Assembly (NCBI GenBank): GCA_004028765.1
Contig: SAIX01000012.1
Location: forward strand, 1 to 64,000
Reading direction: 5' to 3'
Length of the DNA stretch: 64,000 bases
Origin: Chitinophagaceae bacterium
Lineage (GTDB): Bacteria; Bacteroidota; Bacteroidia; Chitinophagales; Chitinophagaceae
In this document: piece after piece, positions 48,301 to 58,880 of the stretch
Numbering within the stretch: position 1 is the stretch's first letter
How the letters are laid out: each line of letters begins with the position of its first letter
Notes under the pieces: model-generated
The model's database searches: none
Seen by the model: only the letters and a program-made list of their open reading frames with translations
What the model was told of the DNA's origin: nothing
Made by a program: the position numbers and the translations under genes

Positions 48301-50711
48301 AAAAGTTATCAGAGAAAATTCCTTTATACAGTGTGGAAAATGATATGCTGCTCTCCAAAATAGGCGACATCACGGTGGCGTACACGATAACACTTCCTGA
48401 AATATTCTCTCTCTCCAATGCTGAATATGAGGCCCTGCATCAAAGCTGGATCAAGGCCATCAAAATATTGCCAGCGGGATATATACTTCACAAACAGGAT
48501 TGGTTTACCCAGGAAAGATTTCAAGGTGATTTTGAGCGAGAACATACGTTTCTATCGCATGCAAGTGAAAGGTTCTTTCATGAGCGACCCTATCTGTCAC
48601 ACCGTTGTTATTTGATGCTGACGATGCCTGCGCAGGAGAGGGTAGCCGTCAATTCTTATTCATCAACGCTCCTGCGCAAGCATTTGGTTCCCAAAGAAAC
48701 GCTTGACCCCGGGTTTGCAAAAACTTCTGAAAATGTTTGTTCTCAGTTCGTGCGCATTTTATCAGATGGCGGTCTGATAGCATGCGAACGATTACATAAC
48801 GACGCTTTGGTGAAGTTGGTCAATGAATACCTTTTGCTGGATACAGATAATCTGCGACGTGACCTTGATTTTTCAGATGGGGTGCGAGTCGGTGAGAAAT
48901 ACTGTACCATGTTTTCGTTTGCGCAAGCGGATGATCTTCCGGGGTTTTGCGGTCCCCGTATCGCTTACGAAAAATATTCGACCGCGACTACAAAGTTCCC
49001 CATTGGTTTTGTTTCGCCACTCTGCCAGCTCTTACCAGTGGATCATTTGTACCAGCAGTTTATCCGTATTGAAGACGGGCCTGCTGTCATGAAACGGTTA
49101 GAGAAGAAAAGATTGCGACTACAGTCTTTATCGGCCTATTCGCGGGACAACGCTTACGCGTGTGATGCGGTGAACCGATACCTGGAAGAGGCTATTGGGG
49201 AGCAAAGACAGCCGGTATCTGCGCATTTTCACTTGTTGGCGTGGACAGATGACGGCACCCGTATTCAAGAGGTGCGAAATGCTTGTAGCGCTGCCATAGC
49301 TTCCATCGACGCAAACCCAAGAGTTGAAACTGTAGGTGCGCCACAGCTTTATTGGGCAGGCATTCCGGGCAACGCGGCGGATCTACCCTTGAATGAAACC
49401 TTCTTGACATTCTCCCAACAGGCAAGTTGTTTTATCAATACGGAGACAGGGTATCGTTCTACGGGTGTGGATTTTGGGGTACGCTTAGGGGATCGCGAGT
49501 CCGGAAGACCGCTCCTGGTTGATATTTCGGATGAGCCGATGAAAAGGGGCATCATCACTAACCGCAATAAATTTATCCTAAGTCCCTCTGGTGGTGGTAA
49601 GTCTTTTACGGTAAACCATCTAAAGCGCTCTTATTATGAGTTAAACGCGCATATCCTGATTGTGGACATAGGACATTCCTATCGCAGTCTCTGTCGGATG
49701 TTAGCCGGCTATTATTTTACCTATTCCGATGAGAAGCCCATGCGGTTTAATCCTTTTATTACTTCAGACGGAAAAGCACCAGACCAGGAGAAACAGGAAA
49801 GTATAAAGACGCTACTTGTTACGCTTTGGAAAAAAGACGATGAAAAATTTACGCGTAGCGAATATGTTGCTCTTTCAAATGCCATAACTCTTTATTACAA
49901 TAAGCCCATTGGCGATAGATCTTTTGATAGTTTTTACGAGTTCCTGCAAACGGAATACGCAGAGATTGTCAGATCCGAGAATTTGAAGGATCGCGATTTT
50001 GACCTGACGAATTTCCTATATGTCCTGCGTCTGTATTACAGGGACGGACAGTATGGATTTCTCCTTAATGCAAAAGAAAATCTCGATTTACTGAATGAAC
50101 GCTTTATTGTTTTCGAGCTAGATACTATCAAAGACCATCCGATTTTACTACCCGTAGTTACGATCATCATCATGGAGGCGTTCATCGCCAAGATGCGTAA
50201 ACTAAAGGGCATCCGGAAAATTATACTGATAGAGGAAGCATGGAAGGCTATCATGCAGGATACGATGGCGGAGTACATCAAATACCTGTATAAGACGGTA
50301 AGAAAACATTTTGGTGAGGCCTATATCGTTACCCAGGATATCGATGACATTCTTTCTTCGTCGATCGTAAAACAAACCATCATCAATAACAGCGACTGTA
50401 AGATACTTCTGGACCAGTCAAAATTCGAAAACCGGTTCGAGGAGGTCCACCGACTGCTAGGATTGACGGAAAAAGAAAAGGGATTGGTGCTTTCAATGAA
50501 CAGGGCAAACGATCCGACGAAGAGATACAAAGAGGTTTTTATTTCCTTAGGCGGGCGCGTTTCAAAAGTGTACCGGGTGGAAGTGTCACCGGAAGAATAC
50601 TATACCTACACGACAGAAGAAAGAGAAAGGGTCAAAGTGGATGAGGCGATAAAAGTGTTCGGCGGAATAGAGGCTGCGATACAGTCGATCGTGGTAGAGA
50701 GTGGAAAATGA
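48297..50711 (+). CDS. traG: TraG-family conjugation ATPase
   Basis: Walker A 'SPSGGGKSFTVNHL', Walker B 'KIILIEEAWKAI'; 804 aa. Confidence 0.92.
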   Translation: MKKLSEKIPLYSVENDMLLSKIGDITVAYTITLPEIFSLSNAEYEALHQSWIKAIKILPAGYILHKQDWFTQERFQGDFEREHTFLSHASERFFHERPYLSHRCYLMLTMPAQERVAVNSYSSTLLRKHLVPKETLDPGFAKTSENVCSQFVRILSDGGLIACERLHNDALVKLVNEYLLLDTDNLRRDLDFSDGVRVGEKYCTMFSFAQADDLPGFCGPRIAYEKYSTATTKFPIGFVSPLCQLLPVDHLYQQFIRIEDGPAVMKRLEKKRLRLQSLSAYSRDNAYACDAVNRYLEEAIGEQRQPVSAHFHLLAWTDDGTRIQEVRNACSAAIASIDANPRVETVGAPQLYWAGIPGNAADLPLNETFLTFSQQASCFINTETGYRSTGVDFGVRLGDRESGRPLLVDISDEPMKRGIITNRNKFILSPSGGGKSFTVNHLKRSYYELNAHILIVDIGHSYRSLCRMLAGYYFTYSDEKPMRFNPFITSDGKAPDQEKQESIKTLLVTLWKKDDEKFTRSEYVALSNAITLYYNKPIGDRSFDSFYEFLQTEYAEIVRSENLKDRDFDLTNFLYVLRLYYRDGQYGFLLNAKENLDLLNERFIVFELDTIKDHPILLPVVTIIIMEAFIAKMRKLKGIRKIILIEEAWKAIMQDTMAEYIKYLYKTVRKHFGEAYIVTQDIDDILSSSIVKQTIINNSDCKILLDQSKFENRFEEVHRLLGLTEKEKGLVLSMNRANDPTKRYKEVFISLGGRVSKVYRVEVSPEEYYTYTTEERERVKVDEAIKVFGGIEAAIQSIVVESGK

Positions 50712-50735
50712 TTAATTAATAAAAAAATGTGAGTC

Positions 50736-51533
50736 ATGAATAAGTGGGTGTGGAATAAAAGTGTTTTATGGCAGGGGGACTGTCTTGAATTATTGCCGAA
50801 AGTACAGGATCGATCGGTAGATATGGTGCTCTGTGATCTGCCGTATGGAACAACTTCTTGCAAATGGGATAAGAAAATCGACATTGTTCGGTTATGGGAA
50901 CAGTACCTGAGGGTGATTAAACCCAATGGTGCAATTATCCTTACAGCCAGTCAGCCGTTTACTACCGAGCTGATCAATAGCAACCCTAAGCTTTTTAAGT
51001 ATGAGTGGATATGGGTCAAGAATACCTGTACGGGTTTTCAGATGTCCAAGACCCAGCCTTTAAAAAAGCATGAGAATGTTCTCGTGTTCTCAGAGGGAAA
51101 AATGAGTAGTTCAAAGGCCGGATTCTCTAAGAGAATGTTGTACTACCCTCAAGGGCTGGTGCGGATCGATAAAAAAGTTTCTAAACGCGCGAGTAAAGAA
51201 GATTGCATTATACATATCAAGCGATCCAGTAGCCATATACAGGAGTTCACCAACTATCCCATGTCGGTGCTTCATTTTAAAAAAGAGAATGGATTACACC
51301 CGACACAAAAACCGGTTCCGCTCTTCGAGTACTTAATACAAACCTACTCGACCCCGGGTGGGGTGGTGCTTGACAATTGTTCAGGAAGCGGCACCACCGG
51401 TATTGCCTGCCTGAATACCAACCGTCGTTTTATCCTGATGGAGCAGGATAGTGCCTATGTGGAACGAACCGTTAAACGTATCCGCGAACATTTGAAAAGT
51501 ATGAAGAAGAAGCAAGTAACAACATGCAAGTAA
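50736..51533 (+). CDS. DNA (N6-adenine/N4-cytosine) methyltransferase, orphan
   Basis: 'DMVLCDLPYGTTSCKWDK', 'HPTQKPVPLFEYLIQTYSTPGGVVLDNCSGSGTTGIACLN'. Confidence 0.9.
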   Translation: MNKWVWNKSVLWQGDCLELLPKVQDRSVDMVLCDLPYGTTSCKWDKKIDIVRLWEQYLRVIKPNGAIILTASQPFTTELINSNPKLFKYEWIWVKNTCTGFQMSKTQPLKKHENVLVFSEGKMSSSKAGFSKRMLYYPQGLVRIDKKVSKRASKEDCIIHIKRSSSHIQEFTNYPMSVLHFKKENGLHPTQKPVPLFEYLIQTYSTPGGVVLDNCSGSGTTGIACLNTNRRFILMEQDSAYVERTVKRIREHLKSMKKKQVTTCK

Positions 51534-52135
51534 AAATACTGTTTGTGCTCTTGGTCTGCTGCACGTCAAAAGTTTGTGCGCAGTCTATCGATCCGGTATC
51601 GCTGTTAATAGGTAAGATAGTAAAAGCCCTTGATCTGCAGGTGCAGAAGCTACAGAACCAAACCCTTTCCTTACAGCAATTACAATTGGTGGCGGAGCAT
51701 GAACTCTCAAAAACAAAGCTCGCGGAAATCGCCGATTGGCAACAAAGGCAGCAGGCTTTGTATGATGGTTATTTTAAAGAATTGCAAACAGTAAAGAACG
51801 CTGTCAAATCCCTTACTCAGATTCGACAAATTGTATCGATGCAGGCTGACGTGATTCGAGCGTACAAGAAAATTTCAGGCAGTTCAACCAACAAAGACCG
51901 CTTGCTCAGTCTAAGCCACGATATCCTTCAATCCTTGGAAGCCGTTACGAACAATGGACAAATGGCCATGAATGACGCAGCGCGTATAAAGGCAATTCTT
52001 AGAAAAAGAGATGCAATGGAAGAATGTCTTGCGCAAATGCTAGCGATCAACAAGGTACAACAACATGCGGCTATCGATTCCTTACAAAGACTGTCAGACT
52101 TTCAGTTACTAAAACGCTTAAACAACAAAAGATGA
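51524..52135 (+). CDS. Secreted coiled-coil protein in transfer operon
   Basis: Signal peptide, helical; ATGA overlap with next gene. Confidence 0.5.
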   Translation: MQVKILFVLLVCCTSKVCAQSIDPVSLLIGKIVKALDLQVQKLQNQTLSLQQLQLVAEHELSKTKLAEIADWQQRQQALYDGYFKELQTVKNAVKSLTQIRQIVSMQADVIRAYKKISGSSTNKDRLLSLSHDILQSLEAVTNNGQMAMNDAARIKAILRKRDAMEECLAQMLAINKVQQHAAIDSLQRLSDFQLLKRLNNKR

Positions 52136-52752
52136 AAATTGGGCTGGTGTGGATCATGATATGCACCGCATATGTGCGAACCCATGCGCAAACGCAAGAG
52201 ATGGAACAGTTAAGGCTGGATCTGGAAAAACTAGCGCAGTTTAAGTTGATGCTCACCGAAATGAAGTCAGGGTATCAAACGATGCTCAGCGGATATAGTG
52301 CTTTGCGCGATATCGGTAAGACCAATTTTAACTTACATAAAGGGTTCCTGGATGGTTTACTGGCGGTAAATCCTTCAGTCGCTCGTCAGCCTGCAGTACA
52401 AAGAATTTACGCGCATCAGAATAGAATAATAAGCGACAGTAAATCATGGATCACACGCTTAAGAAATACGCAGGTCTTTAAAGCGTCAGAGATAGCTGAA
52501 GTGGTAGCAGATTATTCAAACCTCATTTTGCTGCTGGAAGCAGATCGGGATCTTTTAGAAAAAGTACTCACCCCGGGAACCTACAGGATGAGTGACGCAG
52601 AACGATCGGAGATTATTTCAACTATCGAGGTCTCGGTACAAAAGCATACTCAGAAGTTCAGCGAGTTGCAGGAACAATATAATCGACAGTTATCGCTTCG
52701 GTTACAATCAAAAAAAGATGCGCAGGATATCAGACGCCTGGGTAAACAATAA
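52132..52752 (+). CDS. TraI-like conjugation protein
   Basis: Helical secreted protein 'KLAQFKLMLTEMKSGYQTMLSGYSALRDIGKTNFNLHKGFLDGLL' upstream of TraJ. Confidence 0.65.
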   Translation: MKIGLVWIMICTAYVRTHAQTQEMEQLRLDLEKLAQFKLMLTEMKSGYQTMLSGYSALRDIGKTNFNLHKGFLDGLLAVNPSVARQPAVQRIYAHQNRIISDSKSWITRLRNTQVFKASEIAEVVADYSNLILLLEADRDLLEKVLTPGTYRMSDAERSEIISTIEVSVQKHTQKFSELQEQYNRQLSLRLQSKKDAQDIRRLGKQ

Positions 52753-52764
52753 ACAGCAGCTATA

Positions 52765-53763
52765 ATGAAAAGAATGTATGTGTTGATTTTATTCTTACCG
52801 ATTGGAGTGCATGCGCAAACCCTTTCCAATGGAACGTACATGCAATCGGTACTGGACCAGTTGTATAACGCGATGATGCCTATGTGCGGCCAGCTGATCG
52901 GTTCTGCCAGACTGATTGCAGGACTGGCTACGCTGTGCTATATCGGTATGCGGGTTTGGAAAAGTATTGCAGCAGCAGAACCATTGGATCTCTTCGGTTT
53001 GCTTCGCCCTTTTGTTATCGGGTTCTGTATTCTCATTTTCCCCTCCTTTATTACGCTGTTGAATGGGATACTGCAGCCCACCGTAGCAGCTACTTCCTAC
53101 ATGGTAAGGAACAGCAATACTGTGATGGAAAAATACCTGGCTGCCCAACAGGCATCAAATGGTGGGCTGGGCATGTTAAATCCGGCCAGTTGGATCAGGG
53201 CCGGAATAAAAGAAATTCTGGAAGTCGTCTTTCAAACGGCGGCGCTGATCATCGATGTAATCAGAACCTTCTATTTAATAGTACTAGCGATCATCGGTCC
53301 TATTGTTTTTGCACTTTCCATTTTCGATGGCTTCCAGCATTTGCTTACTGTTTGGCTGGCGCGGTACATCAATGTATTTCTCTGGCTGCCGGTGGCCAAT
53401 ATTTTTGGCGCCATCATTGCCAAAGTCCAGGAGACCATGATTGCAAACGCGCCTGTGGACGATGCGCTACCGTATTCCACCACCAACTGGGCTTATATCG
53501 CATTTCTTTTGATTGGTGTCATTGGATATTTCACCGTTCCATCCGTGGCTAATTATATAGTGAATGCAGGTGGTGGCAATGCACTCTTGCATAAAGTAAC
53601 CTCCATGACCGTAGGTGCTGCAAAACAAACAGCTAGTGCGGTTACGACTGCCAGCACAGGAATGTCTGCCGATGCCTTTGGAAAAGGGGCAAATAAAATG
53701 ACCCAGGGCATGAGCGAGTCTGGTGCATCGAACAATTACTTCAAAGAAAAAATAAAAGGGTAA
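52765..53763 (+). CDS. traJ: TraJ-like conjugation membrane protein
   Basis: Multi-TM protein 'ARLIAGLATLCYIGMRVWKSIAAAEPLDLFGLLRPFVIGF'. Confidence 0.85.
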   Translation: MKRMYVLILFLPIGVHAQTLSNGTYMQSVLDQLYNAMMPMCGQLIGSARLIAGLATLCYIGMRVWKSIAAAEPLDLFGLLRPFVIGFCILIFPSFITLLNGILQPTVAATSYMVRNSNTVMEKYLAAQQASNGGLGMLNPASWIRAGIKEILEVVFQTAALIIDVIRTFYLIVLAIIGPIVFALSIFDGFQHLLTVWLARYINVFLWLPVANIFGAIIAKVQETMIANAPVDDALPYSTTNWAYIAFLLIGVIGYFTVPSVANYIVNAGGGNALLHKVTSMTVGAAKQTASAVTTASTGMSADAFGKGANKMTQGMSESGASNNYFKEKIKG

Positions 53764-53766
53764 AGC

Positions 53767-54384
53767 ATGTTCGAGCCTACTAGAAATATAGACACTGCTT
53801 TTCGCTCGATGCGTATGGTCATGCTTACGGTGATCATCGCATGTCTGCTCATAAGTGCTTACGCGGTGTATAAAAATGGCAAGATCGCAGAGCGCATGCA
53901 GGACAGGGTGTATGTCCTGAACTCTGGAGTTGCCATGGAAGCGGTTGCGGGTACCAGGCGCGATAACTTGAGCGTAGAAGCAAAGGATCATGTGCGCCGG
54001 TTTCATGAACTGTTCTTTTCACTCGATCCTGATGAAAAAGCGATTTCTAGTAATATCCGCCGCGCACTATACCTGGCAGATGCAACGGCTAAAAAACAGT
54101 ACGATGATTTGGTGGAAACTGGATATGTCTCGGGCATTATTTCAGGCAATATTAGTCAGCATATATCAGTAGATAGTGTTGCTGTGTCACTTAGCAGTGA
54201 GCCTTATGCGTTTACATGTTATGCGACACTAAAGATCATACGCTCTTCGAGCATCGTCAGTCGAAGCCTGATTACGGCGGGCGTACTGCGAGTCGTATCT
54301 AGATCGGAGCATAATCCGCACGGGTTCCTGATTGAAAAATGGGAAGTGATAGAAAATAAGGATATCAAAATCGAGAACAGATGA
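53767..54384 (+). CDS. traK: TraK-like conjugation protein (VirB8-like)
   Basis: One TM, 'HVRRFHELFFSLDPDEKAI', position between TraJ and TraM. Confidence 0.85.
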   Translation: MFEPTRNIDTAFRSMRMVMLTVIIACLLISAYAVYKNGKIAERMQDRVYVLNSGVAMEAVAGTRRDNLSVEAKDHVRRFHELFFSLDPDEKAISSNIRRALYLADATAKKQYDDLVETGYVSGIISGNISQHISVDSVAVSLSSEPYAFTCYATLKIIRSSSIVSRSLITAGVLRVVSRSEHNPHGFLIEKWEVIENKDIKIENR

Positions 54385-55475
54385 ATGAAAGGAATAAAAG
54401 ACAGCTAAGGTTTTTATTGTTGCTACCGGTCATAGTCGTTCCATTTACTACTACACTGTTCTGGCTTCTGGGGGGCGGATCTAAGGAAGTATCTACCAAA
54501 TCACAACAAAGTGGTTTAAATACCAAATTACCGGGAGCAAACATTTCAAAAGATAGTGCCAAGGATAAGCTTTCTTTTTATGAGCAGGCTATTGCAGATT
54601 CCTTGCATAAAGAGTCAGTTGCCAGGAACGATCCCTTTTATCGCGAAAGCGAATCAAAGAGTCCGGAATCAAAAACAGAGGCAGATGAAAGAATAAAGGA
54701 GATATATAAAAGGAACCATGTCTATCAAAGCTACAACGAGCAGAAACCCCAATACGAGCCCGTCAGAGGGAGCCCAACTAGCACAGTTACTCAAATAGTA
54801 AGTGCCCAAGAAAAAGACCCAGAGATAGAGGCCATCAATCAGACGCTTGAGCAATTAAAAAGTCTACAGTCAACGCCGCAGCCTAAGGTCAACAAAACAA
54901 GCATAGCAACCAATACAGTCCAGGCAAAACAGGTGGACAGTGATGATGATAGTTTCTTCGGAAAAAAAGATTCAGGAAGGCTCAATAGATTTATAGACGA
55001 CCGCAAAGAACCCTCAACAGGATTTTCTGCCATCATAGCCTATACACAAATTGTACAGTCGGGAATGCCGGTTAAGATGCAGTTGGAAAGAGCTATGAAA
55101 TGTGGTACTACAATTATCCCGGTTGGGTATGAACTCACAGGTATCGCTGCGCTGGAAGGGGATCGTATGATGATTACAGTCTCCACGGTCCAGGTACAGG
55201 GTGAGATTATCCCCGTGTCACTTGTAGTACATGATCTGGATGGACTCGAAGGAATATACGTGCCTGGCTCATTAAAGAGTGAAGTATTAAAGTCAACCGC
55301 AGAACAAAGTCTTCAATCGGTCAACATACTAAGTCTTGACCCCACCGTGCAATCCCAATTGGCGGCAGCGGGCATAAGTGCCGCCAAAGGGTTACTCAGC
55401 AAAAAAGTAAAGGCTGTAAGAACCATCATCACCGCGGGATACAAGATCATCTTAAGAAACAAAAAAAACGAGTGA
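54381..55475 (+). CDS. traM: TraM-like conjugation protein (VirB10-like)
   Basis: One TM, charged linker, 'AIIAYTQIVQSGMPVKMQLERAMKCGTTIIPVGYELTGIA'. Confidence 0.85.
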   Translation: MNERNKRQLRFLLLLPVIVVPFTTTLFWLLGGGSKEVSTKSQQSGLNTKLPGANISKDSAKDKLSFYEQAIADSLHKESVARNDPFYRESESKSPESKTEADERIKEIYKRNHVYQSYNEQKPQYEPVRGSPTSTVTQIVSAQEKDPEIEAINQTLEQLKSLQSTPQPKVNKTSIATNTVQAKQVDSDDDSFFGKKDSGRLNRFIDDRKEPSTGFSAIIAYTQIVQSGMPVKMQLERAMKCGTTIIPVGYELTGIAALEGDRMMITVSTVQVQGEIIPVSLVVHDLDGLEGIYVPGSLKSEVLKSTAEQSLQSVNILSLDPTVQSQLAAAGISAAKGLLSKKVKAVRTIITAGYKIILRNKKNE

Positions 55476-55476
55476 G

Positions 55477-56247
55477 ATGAGAGTTGTTGTAGTAATTATA
55501 ATACTCTTTGCATGTGAGTGTGTATCCGCACAGGTGGAAATGCCAAGGGTATTTGCGGTCGGCGTTAACCGAACCACTAGTATCATTTTTCCCGCGAGCA
55601 TCGTCTCGGTGGATCGGGGAAGTGAAAAAATAATCATTCAAAAGGCTACCAATTATATCCTTAAAGTAAAAGCGGAAAGCAATTTCTCCGACACCACCAG
55701 TTTAACAGTCGTTACTTCTGACGGAAAGCTCTATCCGTTTCTGGTTCATTTTAATCTCTCGGCAGCAGCTCTCACTATTCAATTAGGTAGAGATGATGCA
55801 ATCAACCGTGATACAAGTTTAGATGTGCTGGATAGAGAGGTAAGAAGGTTTAACCAAAATCTTTTCGGCGTGTCATTCACCGAAGGAAAAGTGCGCCTTT
55901 CTTTAACGGGTGTTTACTCAACCGGAGAACTCGTGCTGTGCAGGTTCAGGTTGGAAAATCATTCTTCTCTCTCATACGCAGTGGGTGGACTGCAGGTGGT
56001 GTCAAAGGAATCAAGTATTGCCCGACGGGCGTCCGCACAGGAGAGAAAAATCACTCCGGTGTTTTTCTTGCAACAGGAAATGGTAGTGCGCGAAAAGTCT
56101 GTCCAGGTATTTGTCATTTTTCTACCTAAGCCCACCCTTAATCTTTCCCGCAGTCTTGAATTCCGTCTGTCCGAAAAAGACGGCGAAAGAAACCTGGTAC
56201 TGCAGGTCAGAAATAAGTTTTTGATCAAGGCAGTGTTGATACGATAA
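55477..56247 (+). CDS. traN: TraN-like conjugation protein (VirB9-like)
   Basis: Signal peptide, 'FAVGVNRTTSIIFPASIVSVDRGSEKIIIQKA'. Confidence 0.85.
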   Translation: MRVVVVIIILFACECVSAQVEMPRVFAVGVNRTTSIIFPASIVSVDRGSEKIIIQKATNYILKVKAESNFSDTTSLTVVTSDGKLYPFLVHFNLSAAALTIQLGRDDAINRDTSLDVLDREVRRFNQNLFGVSFTEGKVRLSLTGVYSTGELVLCRFRLENHSSLSYAVGGLQVVSKESSIARRASAQERKITPVFFLQQEMVVREKSVQVFVIFLPKPTLNLSRSLEFRLSEKDGERNLVLQVRNKFLIKAVLIR

Positions 56248-56260
56248 AAATTTTGGAGAC

Positions 56261-57829
56261 ATGTATATACAGATAAGCGAACTGGCAGCCGTTGTCAGAG
56301 AAATGGAAGACCAGCTTCAGGACTTGAAGGTCTTTGTGTCGGTTGATAAAAGCTTGCAGATGATCTCGGTGCGCGATCTATATTTTTTTGAAACGGAAGA
56401 TAAGGTTAATGCTTTCGAGGAATTCAACGAAAGCCGAGGCAAAGAGGTAATCACGCTTCTTCTTTTACACGCCTACGGATATATCGAAGCAAAGGCTTTT
56501 GAGGCTTTTTCTGGTGGGATAAGAAATGCCATATATGTCGACCTAAAAAGTCTAGCTGCTCAGAATGAAATTGAGGAAAGACTCGATATCCGTACAGAAC
56601 TAGAGAGTGAAATGGAGGCCATGAAATGGAGCGATATAAAATATGAATACCGCAGAGTAGATGATAAAAAATTGCCTTTTGACGAGTTGATAAGTTTCAA
56701 TCGGTTAGAATTTTTAATGGAGACACTTTCCGCGCATGCGCAGCTAAGTATTGAAAACAGGCAATGGGTAGAGGATATCACCAGACGATATTGGACTGGG
56801 TATCCTATGGAAAAAGAAATCCAACCGATCCTGGATGGCAGGTATGCCCAGATCAATCAACCAATTATTAGTAACCATAAAAATGAGAGTATGAATGTAG
56901 AGACTTTTGAGTACTTAAAAGAAAGAGTACGCTACACGGGCTTTGGGGAGGGTTTAAATAACCAACTGGAAAGAGGTTTAAAGGAAGGATTACCGGAGTT
57001 TACCGTCTACGGAAGTCATGAATTCGGTAAAGACAGGGTCGATATGGCCTTGCATTTTTCGCGTTCCAGTCGAGAGGGTAGCGAAAAATATTTTTTCAAT
57101 CGCTATGAAATCGCCTTAAAGGCCGAGGGAAGTGAATCCCGGCAAATGTTCTTTATCAACAACAAGGGTCAGAGTATAACGCTGCGGGAAGCCTATAATC
57201 TGATGAAGGGAAGAAGCGTTTTCAAAGAACTTACCCCAAAAGAAGGCGCGCGTTACAATGCATGGCTTAAGCTGGATTTTCAGAAAAGAGATGAGCATGG
57301 TAACGCGAAACTCCAAACCTTCAATGAGAATTATGGATTCGATTTAAAAGAAGCAGTTGGTCGTCTCCCGTTAAAAGAATTGAAGGAACCGGATAAGCTG
57401 GCAAAACTCTTTGAACAGCTCCAGAAAGGCGATCTGGTTGAAGCTACACTGCTTCGCAAAGAAAATGGAGAAACCACTGAGCGAGAAGTTACTGTATTGA
57501 TCACAGCCGATCCTAAATACAAGTCGATGCAAATGTTCGACATGGAAGGCAGAAAACTGCATGTGCCAGGCCCGAAACATGACACAAGGTATGGACAGGC
57601 GCCAGTAGATGAAAAGCGTATAGAGAATGGTACAGCAGTGCGGGTGGGGGAAGTGGCAAAACAGGTGGCGGATAACTTGCAAACATCTTCTGTTAAACCT
57701 GGTGAAGCGGAAGGGGGATCGAAACCTATCCATAAAAACCAGAATCTGTTACCGAAGCGTGTAAATAATCAAAGCAATCTGCTCCAGAAGAAAAAACAGA
57801 AAAACAAAAAAGGCAGATCGATCTCATAA
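56261..57829 (+). CDS. DUF3945/DUF4099-like element protein
   Basis: 522 aa; 'ARYNAWLKLDFQKRDEHGNAKLQTFNENYGFDLKEAVGRLPLKEL' and Lys-rich tail. Confidence 0.6.
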   Translation: MYIQISELAAVVREMEDQLQDLKVFVSVDKSLQMISVRDLYFFETEDKVNAFEEFNESRGKEVITLLLLHAYGYIEAKAFEAFSGGIRNAIYVDLKSLAAQNEIEERLDIRTELESEMEAMKWSDIKYEYRRVDDKKLPFDELISFNRLEFLMETLSAHAQLSIENRQWVEDITRRYWTGYPMEKEIQPILDGRYAQINQPIISNHKNESMNVETFEYLKERVRYTGFGEGLNNQLERGLKEGLPEFTVYGSHEFGKDRVDMALHFSRSSREGSEKYFFNRYEIALKAEGSESRQMFFINNKGQSITLREAYNLMKGRSVFKELTPKEGARYNAWLKLDFQKRDEHGNAKLQTFNENYGFDLKEAVGRLPLKELKEPDKLAKLFEQLQKGDLVEATLLRKENGETTEREVTVLITADPKYKSMQMFDMEGRKLHVPGPKHDTRYGQAPVDEKRIENGTAVRVGEVAKQVADNLQTSSVKPGEAEGGSKPIHKNQNLLPKRVNNQSNLLQKKKQKNKKGRSIS

Positions 57830-57839
57830 ACCACAAAGT

Positions 57840-58532
57840 ATGAACAAGAGGAATTTGGAAATGCTGGCAGCGCGGCTGCAAAAACTGGGTTTTGATGCTG
57901 ATATACAATACCGGCTTTCCGCTCATTGCTGTTTTGCGCCTTCAGAGTTTACAATCTCACATACAATGAAAGCAGGTGGTGATGAGTGCGAGTTTTTCGT
58001 TCAATGTATGCGTGGAGAGCAGGGGATGTATGATGCGATGTCATTTACTGCCGTGTTACGAAAGCTTCCGGAAATACCTGTAGAGTTATCTGCGCTGAAT
58101 GAAGCAATGAGCACCATCGACTGGACAGCCTTGTATGCATGCCGTAACACAATGCAGGTAGTAACTGTGGAGCAGGATACATTTACTGCGGCGGCACTAT
58201 TGGAAGATGTTGCAAAAGTGGATACCGAAGGGCTCTTACGTTTTCGATACTGGGGTGGTACACCACTGGAAGCACTCGTTCCAGGCTTACATGCTTTAAA
58301 GACAACGCATGAGATTTCACAAAGGTTCTATCTTATCACAGAAGACCCCATCTCTTTTATGGACGCTTTCCGGTTCCTGCAGAGTAACTGGATGGCAAGA
58401 AAGGTGAATATGGATAAGAGATCCCTTTTGCAAAAGCGGGATCGCAATGCAGACAAAGCCGGTAGTGCAGCGGGTAAACTACTTGCTAAGAGAGTCCGGC
58501 CCAACAAAAAACCGGGTGGATATAAAGAGTAG
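57840..58532 (+). CDS. Hypothetical conjugative-element protein
   Basis: 230 aa, tightly spaced in same operon. Confidence 0.5.
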   Translation: MNKRNLEMLAARLQKLGFDADIQYRLSAHCCFAPSEFTISHTMKAGGDECEFFVQCMRGEQGMYDAMSFTAVLRKLPEIPVELSALNEAMSTIDWTALYACRNTMQVVTVEQDTFTAAALLEDVAKVDTEGLLRFRYWGGTPLEALVPGLHALKTTHEISQRFYLITEDPISFMDAFRFLQSNWMARKVNMDKRSLLQKRDRNADKAGSAAGKLLAKRVRPNKKPGGYKE

Positions 58533-58535
58533 GTT

Positions 58536-58811
58536 ATGTTCATCTGCGATTTTTTCTCGGTAGTGGCAGACGATGTGCGGATCACAGCTTCGCACATCAG
58601 CCTCTACCTGGCTATTTATGCGCAATGGGTGGAACAGGGGTCACCCGGCGAAATATGCGTTGATCGGCCAAAGCTTATGAATCTATCCAAAATAGGTGGT
58701 CGATCGACCTACGATAAATGCCTGCACGATCTGCACGATTTCCGGTATGTGGCCTATTATCCGGCGCGAGCAAAGGGGAAAAGCCGGGTAGTTTTACGGA
58801 AACTGGTTTAA
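58536..58811 (+). CDS. Small winged-helix-like protein
   Basis: 91 aa 'ASHISLYLAIYAQWVEQGSPGEICVDRPKLMNLSKIGGRSTYDKCLHDLHDFRYVAY'. Confidence 0.5.
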   Translation: MFICDFFSVVADDVRITASHISLYLAIYAQWVEQGSPGEICVDRPKLMNLSKIGGRSTYDKCLHDLHDFRYVAYYPARAKGKSRVVLRKLV

Positions 58812-58831
58812 AGCCTCTGAAAAGCGTTGGA

Positions 58832-58857
58832 AACCGGTGAAATTCACCGGTTTTTTT
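58832..58857 (+). terminator. Intrinsic terminator of transfer operon
   Basis: AACCGGTGA-AAT-TCACCGGTT with T7. Confidence 0.85.
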
Positions 58858-58880
58858 GTGGGTGATTGAAAGTGTGAAGT

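Noticed and set aside
52884-53552. 222-aa alternate-frame ORF and 179-aa minus ORF (53467-54006)
   Set aside because: Overlap TraJ/TraK coding; low-complexity translations with no domain
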